Below, one piece after another: positions 6,258 through 10,593 of a stretch of 10,593 nucleotides of DNA. Under the pieces are notes generated by a model. That model was not told where the DNA came from. It saw only the letters and a program-made list of their open reading frames with translations, and did not search any database. The stretch is taken from contig CAMPIF010000109.1 of assembly GCA_946886245.1 (NCBI GenBank), forward strand, positions 1-10,593. The letters run 5' to 3'. This stretch comes from Ectopseudomonas composti. Its GTDB lineage: Bacteria; Pseudomonadota; Gammaproteobacteria; Pseudomonadales; Pseudomonadaceae. Every line of letters begins with the position of its first letter. Positions within the stretch are counted from its first letter, which is position 1. The position numbers and the translations under genes were made by a program.

Positions 6258-6285
6258 ATCGCGCCATATCCCGATATGGAGCGAT
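6258..6285. promoter_or_regulatory. 28-bp dyad between the AraC-type and LysE-type genes
   Basis: Arms 6258-6270 (ATCGCGCCATATC) and 6273-6285 (GATATGGAGCGAT) match as inverse copies at 12 of 13 positions around a 2-base centre; the inner 7 bases are perfect. It lies 35 bases before the exporter start. It could be an operator of a dimeric regulator or an RNA hairpin that hides the GGAG at 6278-6281. It is not followed by a T run, so it is not a classical terminator. Confidence 0.55.
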
Positions 6286-6290
6286 GCCAG

Positions 6291-6323
6291 ATGTCTTTCA
6301 CTGCCCGTCGGGCTCTGCCATGA
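6291..6323 (+). CDS. Possible 10-residue leader peptide coupled to the exporter gene
   Basis: An ATG at 6291, 9 bases after GGAG (6278-6281), opens a frame encoding MSFTARRALP. Its TGA (6321-6323) overlaps the exporter ATG at 6320 in an ATGA arrangement. The exporter start itself lacks a good Shine-Dalgarno, so the short frame could feed ribosomes to it. Chance is a serious alternative for a frame this short. Confidence 0.25.
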   Translation: MSFTARRALP

Positions 6324-6919
6324 ACCAGTGGCTGCCCTTCATCCTCTTCGCCTCAGTGGCCTCGATCACCCCCGGCCCGACCAACCTGCTGATCCTCGGC
6401 AGCGCCGCGCGCTTCGGTCTGTCCATCGCGCTGACCATCGCCGTGGGCGCCAGTCTCGCGGCCAGTCTGATGCTGCTGGTGGTCGGCCTGGGCCTCGGCG
6501 AACTGCTGGCCCGCGCCCCGCTGTTGCAGACGGTGATGACCTGGGCCGGAGCGGCCTGGATCAGCTGGATGGCCTGCAAGCTGATGCGCGCCGACACCGC
6601 CGGCCTGGACGAGCGCAGCATCGACCAGCGCCAGGGTTTCGCCCAGGGCGCCGGCCTGCAACTGATCAATCCCAAGACCTGGCTGATGACCGTCTCGGTC
6701 ACGGCGATCTTCCTCGATGGCCGGGCTTCGCTCGGCGCGGTGGCGGGCTACGCGACGCTGTTCCTGCTGGTGTCGACGCCCTGCCTGATCGCCTGGGGTC
6801 TGCTCGGCGCTGGCGGTGCGAAGCTGCTGCGACAACCGGCCCGGCTGCTGCTGTTCAACCGCTGCATGGCTGTGTTGTTGCTCGCTTCGGTTTGGCTGCC
6901 GCTGCTGGCAATTCCGTAG
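6320..6919 (+). CDS. LysE/RhtB-family amino-acid exporter (first copy)
   Basis: The 199-residue inner-membrane protein is the normal size for the LysE/RhtB family, which exports amino acids or their analogues by proton exchange. It opens MNQWLPFILFASVASITPGPTNLL, with the family motif TPGPTN at residues 18-22. Hydrophobic segments lie at about 4-26, 36-62, 70-88, 124-133, 140-163 and 178-197. The central conserved GAGLQLINPKTW (110-121) matches the usual Q-x2-NPK motif. I prefer the ATG at 6320 to an in-frame one at 6284, which would add 12 polar residues and whose GGAG is only 2 bases away. It lies downstream of the cupin-type AraC gene, probably its regulator. The TAG stop is part of the REP that follows. 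The substrate is unknown. Confidence 0.92.
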   Translation: MNQWLPFILFASVASITPGPTNLLILGSAARFGLSIALTIAVGASLAASLMLLVVGLGLGELLARAPLLQTVMTWAGAAWISWMACKLMRADTAGLDERSIDQRQGFAQGAGLQLINPKTWLMTVSVTAIFLDGRASLGAVAGYATLFLLVSTPCLIAWGLLGAGGAKLLRQPARLLLFNRCMAVLLLASVWLPLLAIP

Positions 6920-7002
6920 GAGCGCCGCCCCGGCGCGAAGCGATTGCGGACACCGCCATGCCGGCGTTGCCCTGACATTCGCCGCGAGGACGCGGCACCT
7001 AC
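6916..7002. repeat. Inverted REP pair between convergent genes
   Basis: The left head GTAGGAGCGCCGCCCCGGCG starts at 6916 and its unit ends with GCGAAGCG near 6943. The right unit 6978-7002, read on the minus strand, begins GTAGGTGCCGCG and ends GCGGCGAA. Each has its own stem (GCGCCG/CGGCGC; GCCGCG/CGCGGC). They fill the 79-base gap between two convergent genes and supply the TAG stop of both (6917-6919 on plus, 7001-6999 on minus). They probably act as a bidirectional transcript end. Confidence 0.8.
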
Positions 7003-7991
7003 AAGTTGGAGGAGTTTGCGCCGCCCTGACGGCGGAAGGTGCCGGGCGCCAGGCCGAAACGCTGGCGGAACAGCTTGCCCAGGTGGCTGGCATCGCTGAC
7101 GCCAATCTCGTCGGCGAGTTGCGCCAGGCTGTGGCTGGAATTGAGCAGGCGCCAGCGCACGTGCTGAAGGCGCAGCTCGTTCCAGTATTCGCGCGCACTC
7201 ATGCCCTGGCTGGCCTGGAACAGACGGTCGAGCTGACGACGACTGATGCCGACGCTGGCCGCCAGCTGCTCGATGCCGTCGGCACTGGCCAGGCCGTGGC
7301 GCATCAGGGCGATGGCGCGGTCGACATGGCGCTCACCGCTCGACGTCGAGTGCAGCGAACGCAGCGCGTGCTGACCGCTGCGCGTCTCGTCCACCAGCAT
7401 GTCGGCCAGGCCCTTGAGCGCACGCGCCCGGCCGCTGCCCTGGGCCAGCAGCTCCACTGCCAGGTCGATGGCCGCCGTGCCTCCCGCGCAGGAGATCCGC
7501 GCGCCATCGAGGCAATACAGACGCTCGCGGGCCAGGCGCAGGTGCGGAAAACTGGTGCGGAACTCCGCCTCATGGCGCCAGTGCACCGCCACCCGATGGC
7601 CGTCGAGCAGGCCGCAGGTGGCGAGCAGAAAGCTGGCGTTGTCGATCGCTACCAGCTTCACTCCGGCGCGCGCGGCGTGACGCAACAGAGGCTGGTAGTC
7701 AGCAGCCAGCGCGGCAGTGGCCTGCGCGCTGCGCCCGCCGAACAATACCAGGTAGTCGTAGTCGGCCAGCGTCAGCTCATCCGGCGTAGCCTCGATGCGC
7801 AGCGCCGCACCACTGCTGGACAGCACGTGCCCCGGCTGCAGGCCGAGGATCGTCCAGGCGCAGTAGCGCTGGCGGCTGTAGTCCTCGTCGTCGGCGCTGA
7901 AGCGCAACTTGTCGAGAAAACCACCGAACGGCAGCAGGGCGAACGCCGGCAACGGCAGCAGGAGAAACCGCAGATCAGGTTTTTCGGCCAT
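6999..7991 (-). CDS. GlxA/ArgR-like regulator: GATase-1-like domain plus AraC HTH
   Basis: The 330-residue protein combines an N-terminal DJ-1/PfpI (class I glutamine amidotransferase-like) domain, about 8-185, with a C-terminal AraC DNA-binding domain, about 220-322. The elbow where catalytic members carry cysteine reads AIDNASFLLATCGLLDG (115-131), so there is no nucleophile there. This fits a ligand sensor, as in the Pseudomonas ArgR/GbdR/CdhR group. CAGGTAAIDLAVELL (168-182) is the typical domain end. HTH units are at about 238-260 (DGIEQLAASVGISRRQLDRLFQA) and 288-311 (SLAQLADEIGVSDASHLGKLFRQR). I start at the ATG at 7991; an upstream ATG at 8087 would cross the divergent promoter region. 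The gene is divergent from a LysE/RhtB gene, its likely target, and such regulators often respond to amino acids or betaines. The TAG stop lies in a REP head. Confidence 0.92.
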   Translation of the reverse strand: MAEKPDLRFLLLPLPAFALLPFGGFLDKLRFSADDEDYSRQRYCAWTILGLQPGHVLSSSGAALRIEATPDELTLADYDYLVLFGGRSAQATAALAADYQPLLRHAARAGVKLVAIDNASFLLATCGLLDGHRVAVHWRHEAEFRTSFPHLRLARERLYCLDGARISCAGGTAAIDLAVELLAQGSGRARALKGLADMLVDETRSGQHALRSLHSTSSGERHVDRAIALMRHGLASADGIEQLAASVGISRRQLDRLFQASQGMSAREYWNELRLQHVRWRLLNSSHSLAQLADEIGVSDASHLGKLFRQRFGLAPGTFRRQGGANSSNL

Positions 7992-7998
7992 GCTCAGT

Positions 7999-8031
7999 CC
8001 AGAATCAACCGTTATATGGCCAGAATCTACC
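7999..8031. promoter_or_regulatory. Direct repeat with 21-bp period: candidate AraC-type operator
   Basis: CCAGAATCAACC (7999-8010) and CCAGAATCTACC (8020-8031) match at 11 of 12 positions, with starts exactly 21 bp apart, two helical turns. Two half-sites in direct orientation at this spacing are what AraC-family regulators commonly bind. It lies in the 94-bp gap between the divergent regulator and exporter genes, 8 bases from the regulator start, which would suit autorepression and activation of the exporter. On the minus strand TATAAC is embedded in it, but I could not pair it with a good -35. Confidence 0.55.
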
Positions 8032-8085
8032 TCATTCTTGCCCCTGCCGCTGACTAGACTGGCCGCGCACTCACAGGAGACCCGC

Positions 8086-8697
8086 ATGGCCCTCGAACTC
8101 TGGCTCGTCTACTTCGTCGCCACCCTCGGCCTGGCGCTGACGCCCGGCCCCAACAGCCTGCTGGCGCTGACCCACGGCGGGCTGTATGGCGCGCGCATGG
8201 CGCTGGCCACCATCCTCGGTGGCGTGGTCGGCTTCAGCACGCTGATCGCCCTGGCCATGTTCGGCCTCGGTGCCCTGCTCAAGACCGCGCCCAGCGCACT
8301 GCTGGCGCTGAAGTGGATCGGCGGCGCCTACCTGATCTGGCTGGGCGTGCAGCTGTGGCGCTCGCCGCCGATGAACCTGACGCTGGCCGATAGCGGCGCC
8401 CGTCCCAGCGCCGTCCGGCTGTTTCGCCAGGGCCTGCTGTCGGCACTGTCGAACCCCAAGGTGATCCTGTTCTACGGCGCCTTCCTGCCGCAGTTCGTCG
8501 ACCCGCAGCGCGGCCTGGCCGTGCAGTTCGTGGTGATGGCGGCAACCTTTGCCGTGGTCGAGTTTCTCGTCGAGCTGTTGCTGGCGCTGCTGGCCGTTCG
8601 CGTACGCCCCTTGTTGCAGCGCGGCGGCCGTGCCTTCAATCGCAGTTGCGGCGTGCTCTTCGTGCTGATCGGCGTGGCGTTGCCGCTGGCGCGCTGA
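8086..8697 (+). CDS. LysE/RhtB-family amino-acid exporter (second copy)
   Basis: The 203-residue membrane protein begins MALELWLVYFVATLGLALTPGPNSLLAL with the LysE/RhtB motif LTPGPNS at 18-24. It continues with THGGLYGARMALATILGGVVGF (29-50) and the conserved SALSNPKVILFYGAFLPQFV (119-138). This is a much closer match to the RhtB/homoserine-threonine exporter consensus than the first copy. Hydrophobic segments are near 5-28, 38-66, 70-91, 124-140, 146-172 and 187-202. AGGAGA (8075-8080) lies 5 bases before the ATG, a strong site. It is transcribed away from the GATase-like regulator, which probably controls it. Similarity to the first exporter is at family level only, so a recent tandem duplication is unlikely. 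The substrate is unknown. Confidence 0.93.
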   Translation: MALELWLVYFVATLGLALTPGPNSLLALTHGGLYGARMALATILGGVVGFSTLIALAMFGLGALLKTAPSALLALKWIGGAYLIWLGVQLWRSPPMNLTLADSGARPSAVRLFRQGLLSALSNPKVILFYGAFLPQFVDPQRGLAVQFVVMAATFAVVEFLVELLLALLAVRVRPLLQRGGRAFNRSCGVLFVLIGVALPLAR

Positions 8698-8710
8698 TGC
8701 AAGGAAGGAC

Positions 8711-8751
8711 GGTTGCGAGTGTTACCTGCCTCACAGCCTGAGGACGCAACC
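8711..8751 (+). terminator. Two-tier hairpin after the second exporter
   Basis: GGTTGCG 8711-8717 pairs with CGCAACC 8745-8751, and inside it CCTCA 8729-8733 pairs with TGAGG 8739-8743 around a 5-base loop. It starts 13 bases after the exporter stop and ends where the next promoter begins. There is no T run, so Rho-independent termination is doubtful, but position suggests a 3' end structure. Confidence 0.4.
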
Positions 8752-8779
8752 TTGCCAGGATGGCGCTGACCGATAGAAT
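8752..8779 (+). promoter_or_regulatory. Sigma70-type promoter of the lipoprotein gene
   Basis: TTGCCA (8752-8757) and TAGAAT (8774-8779) each match 5 of 6 consensus bases, with a 16-base spacer. The predicted start near 8786 leaves a leader of about 60 bases before the ATG at 8848. This is the best promoter in the window. Confidence 0.65.
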
Positions 8780-8847
8780 GCCGACCTACCGATGCACCGG
8801 ACGAGCAGCGCCCGGGCACATCCAACCAGCGATTAAGGACGATCAAT

Positions 8848-9864
8848 ATGCGGCATTTTCACTGCCTGCCAGTAGTTTTCTCCGCTCTGATGCTCGGCTG
8901 TGCCAGCACGCCCGAGCAGCACGACACGACTGCGGATCTCAACGCCACCCTGCCGCAGTTGACGCTGAAGACGGTACTGCCCCCTGCGCAGGCAAATTCG
9001 TACTGCACAGCGCAAATGGACAGCGACATTCTCTACGGCTTGGGCACGCAGCTGTTCAACGCCGACGACACGGCAAACGCCAAAAGCTGCCTGATTTTCG
9101 CCGCGCCCGAACACAACCGGGCCTTCTGCTACCTGTCGCTGATTGCCGATAGAGACCCGGAAAAATCCCAGGCCGAGAAGGATCAGGAGTCCTTCAACTA
9201 CATCGCCTATGCCGCGAGCCGCAACGATTGGTGCGCAGAGTACGGCATGTGGCGCATCTACCAGATCGGCAGCAAAGGCGTGGAGCAGGACCCTGAGCGT
9301 GCCAAGCGCTGGCTGGAGCGCTCGGCTCTGCATGGCTATGGTGAATCGCAAAGCGCTCTTGCCTATCGCTACGAAGCGGACGAGGACTTGGCCGCCAGCC
9401 TGGCCTGGTCACGCATCGTCGGCGACGACCACGCCGAACAGCAGGAGCAACTGCGTCAGAAGATGGATGCCAAGCAGCTTGCTGCCAGCGACAAGCTCTA
9501 TGAGAGCCTGCAGAAGCGGGTCATCAGCAAGGAAGCCATGTACGCAGAAGCGCGCGAAGAGGATATCGGCCGCTACTCGGCGACCATCCACCTCAACGAT
9601 CCCGAGGTTCTGCAGGGCATGGAGACGGAGCAGCGTCGCGACTTCATCCGCCAGGCCATGTTCACCGCGCTGGAACTGCCCTACATAGAGACGCGCGAGC
9701 AGGTCACCCTGTACATGGTGCTGTCGCGCCGTGCCCAGATGCTCGAACCGGGTGCCGACATCCTGCAGAACCCGCAACTGGTGGCGCTCCTGCAGGATAC
9801 GCAGCTGTCGTTTGAGCAGGCGAATGCCGATGCTCGGCGGATCATCGAAAGCACTTATCGCTGA
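8848..9864 (+). CDS. Putative Sel1-repeat lipoprotein
   Basis: The 338-residue product starts with a short positive n-region and hydrophobic stretch, MRHFHCLPVVFSALMLGC. C18 is the probable lipidated cysteine (MLGC; -3 is Met, slightly off consensus). Residues A19-S20 after it lack the inner-membrane retention Asp, so an outer-membrane lipoprotein facing the periplasm is likely. Residues 130-162 (EYGMWRIYQIGSKGVEQDPERAKRWLERSALHG, described here by its ends EYGM and ALHG) and about 163-195 read as one clear and one degenerate Sel1-like repeat, helix pairs used for protein binding. Four cysteines in the mature part (C53, C81, C94, C129) could form two disulfides. The rest is charged and helical; I recognise no enzyme motif. 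AAGGA (8835-8839) lies 8 bases before the ATG. It appears to be a single-gene unit with its own promoter. Partner and role are unknown. Confidence 0.75.
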   Translation: MRHFHCLPVVFSALMLGCASTPEQHDTTADLNATLPQLTLKTVLPPAQANSYCTAQMDSDILYGLGTQLFNADDTANAKSCLIFAAPEHNRAFCYLSLIADRDPEKSQAEKDQESFNYIAYAASRNDWCAEYGMWRIYQIGSKGVEQDPERAKRWLERSALHGYGESQSALAYRYEADEDLAASLAWSRIVGDDHAEQQEQLRQKMDAKQLAASDKLYESLQKRVISKEAMYAEAREEDIGRYSATIHLNDPEVLQGMETEQRRDFIRQAMFTALELPYIETREQVTLYMVLSRRAQMLEPGADILQNPQLVALLQDTQLSFEQANADARRIIESTYR

Positions 9865-9875
9865 AACGCCCTCTC

Positions 9876-9905
9876 CAGAGCCCATGATCCTCATCATGGG
9901 CCCTG
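9876..9905. terminator. Hairpin between convergent genes, probable bidirectional terminator
   Basis: GCCCATGAT 9880-9888 pairs perfectly with ATCATGGGC 9893-9901 around the loop CCTC. Beyond one mismatch, CAG 9876-9878 pairs with CTG 9903-9905, giving 12 pairs in all. It fills the 46-base gap between the lipoprotein gene and the opposing flavin reductase gene. Neither side has a clear T run, so it may work with Rho or by blocking readthrough mechanically. Confidence 0.6.
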
Positions 9906-9910
9906 TCACT

Positions 9911-10480
9911 TCAGGCCTTGAGCGCCTCGCCAATCGCGTAGTAATGCCCGCCCGCCACGTGATGCAGGCTGCGCAGGCTCGGGTCGGCCGTTTCGAAATG
10001 CCAGCGACCGTCGCGGAACACGCGCTCGTCCGCCCAGGCCGCGATCACCTCGCCGATGAACAGGTCGTAGGCCTGCTGGTTGTGCGGCTCATCGAGCAAC
10101 CGGCAGACCAGCCAGGCCGCGCAGCCCGCCACCAGTGGCAGGTCGTGACTTTCCATCGTGAACAACTCGACGCCGGCATGGACCAGCTTCGCCGGATCGT
10201 CGGCCAGACTGGCGTTGCCCACCGCCTGGGTCAGTTGCAGTTGCGCCACGGTCGGCACCTGGATGGCGAACAGGCCGCTGCCCTCGATCAGCGCGCGGGT
10301 GCGGGTGGCCTTGTCCAGCACCAGGGTCAGCTTCGGCGGGTCGAAATCCAGGGCGCAGCACCAGGCCGCCGCCATGACGTTATCCACAGCCTGATGACGA
10401 GCCGACACCAGCACGGTGGGGCCGTGGTTGAGCAGGCGGTAGGCCTTGGCCAGATCGACGGGACGGATGGGCGCGCTCAT
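9911..10480 (-). CDS. Flavin reductase-like (FMN-binding) domain protein
   Basis: The 189-residue protein fits the flavin reductase-like/flavoredoxin family, split-barrel proteins that bind FMN and use NAD(P)H or partner electrons. Family features are the start PVDLAKAYRLLNHGPTVLVS (7-26), then NVMAAAWCCALDFDPPKLTLVL (34-55) with its conserved M-x-A-x-W and PP segment contacting flavin. KATRTRALIEGSGLFAIQVP (57-76) follows, and the C-terminal HHVAGGHYYAIGE (173-185) is close to the usual GGxxY end. The size is typical. It may supply reduced flavin to an oxygenase or act as a stand-alone reductase; no partner is visible here. AGGAG (complement of 10486-10490) lies 5 bases before the ATG at 10480. 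A longer frame from 10540 would run back through the hairpin upstream and is unlikely. No promoter fits between that hairpin and the gene. Confidence 0.87.
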   Translation of the reverse strand: MSAPIRPVDLAKAYRLLNHGPTVLVSARHQAVDNVMAAAWCCALDFDPPKLTLVLDKATRTRALIEGSGLFAIQVPTVAQLQLTQAVGNASLADDPAKLVHAGVELFTMESHDLPLVAGCAAWLVCRLLDEPHNQQAYDLFIGEVIAAWADERVFRDGRWHFETADPSLRSLHHVAGGHYYAIGEALKA

Positions 10481-10497
10481 GCAGACTCCTGATAACG

Positions 10498-10546
10498 AAA
10501 AAGGCGCTCGCATGCTGGCCTGTGAAGGCCCGCATCGCAAGCGCCT
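10498..10546 (-). terminator. Intrinsic-terminator-shaped hairpin upstream of the flavin reductase gene
   Basis: Read leftward, AGGCGCT (complement of 10540-10546) pairs with AGCGCCT (complement of 10502-10508). The helix continues inward through GC, ATGC/GCAT and GGCC/GGCC with one bulge and small mismatches, around the loop TTCACA. Five U residues follow directly (A run 10498-10502 on the plus strand). It either ends a leftward transcript from beyond the window or attenuates transcription into the flavin reductase gene, whose Shine-Dalgarno begins only 7 bases later. In 10547-10593 I see only one further stem (TCCTGC 10571-10576 / GCAGGA 10587-10592) and no gene. Confidence 0.75.
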
Positions 10547-10593
10547 GCCGCAGCAGCTGAGAAACAGAACTCCTGCACGGACGGGCGCAGGAC

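Noticed and set aside
6284..6319. Twelve-codon extension of the first LysE-type protein
   Set aside because: The ATG lies in the right arm of a dyad, its GGAG is only 2 bases away, and LysE/RhtB proteins normally start just before the first membrane segment, as from 6320.
6816..8057. 413-codon plus-strand frame over the GATase/AraC regulator
   Set aside because: Antisense shadow of a well-supported regulator, starting inside the first exporter and crossing a REP pair.
8035..8060. Promoter for the second exporter from TTCTTG or TTGCCC with TAGACT
   Set aside because: Spacers of 14 or 11 bases are too short for sigma70, so I could not support a promoter here.
7992..8087. 32-codon N-terminal extension of the GATase/AraC regulator
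   Set aside because: It would cover the divergent intergenic region and overlap the exporter start; GATase-like regulators begin close to the LLLPLPAFALLPFGG strand, consistent with 7991.

Overview
The window looks like chromosomal DNA of a Pseudomonas, probably from the mendocina/stutzeri/aeruginosa side of the genus. It is GC-rich with strongly GC-biased third codon positions. It carries the aerobic cobalamin genes in the cobL / cobG-cobH-cobI-cobJ arrangement known from pseudomonads, and Pseudomonas-type REP palindromes of the GTAGGAGC and GTAGCCCGG kinds. The genus is inferred from these features, not from a database match.

Left half (1-5129): a divergent cobalamin (vitamin B12) locus. 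The 5' end of cobL runs leftward off the edge. A promoter and a cobalamin riboswitch drive cobG, cobH, cobI and cobJ rightward. These encode precorrin-3B synthase, precorrin-8X methylmutase, precorrin-2 C20-methyltransferase and a CbiG-like/precorrin-3B C17-methyltransferase fusion. cobG-cobH-cobI overlap and are probably translationally coupled. cobJ is separated from cobI by two large palindromes. The riboswitch appears to carry an extra structured segment of about 80 bases between its P2 helix and conserved core, bordered by 5-base direct repeats, which looks like a small inserted repeat.

Middle (5130-8697): a duplicated REP block follows cobJ. Then come two regulator-plus-exporter modules side by side. 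The first is a cupin-type AraC regulator followed by a LysE/RhtB exporter, with a 28-bp dyad between them. The second is a GATase-like/AraC regulator divergent from another LysE/RhtB exporter, with a 12-base direct repeat at 21-bp spacing between them. The first exporter and the second regulator converge on a REP pair, and both of their TAG stop codons lie inside the REP heads.

Right end (8698-10593): a probable sigma70 promoter drives a Sel1-repeat lipoprotein gene, which converges across a strong hairpin on a flavin-reductase-family gene. Directly upstream of the flavin reductase gene is a terminator-shaped hairpin with a U tract. It ends either an upstream leftward transcript or acts as an attenuator.

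I found no new enzyme system. The most unusual signals are non-coding: the interrupted riboswitch, seven perfect DnaA-box 9-mers in coding DNA (six in or near the cob genes), stop codons supplied by REP elements, and the putative operators of the two exporter modules. No tRNA, rRNA, CRISPR array, transposase or phage gene was seen. The only stretch over 300 bases without a gene is 225-584, which holds the cob promoter and riboswitch.
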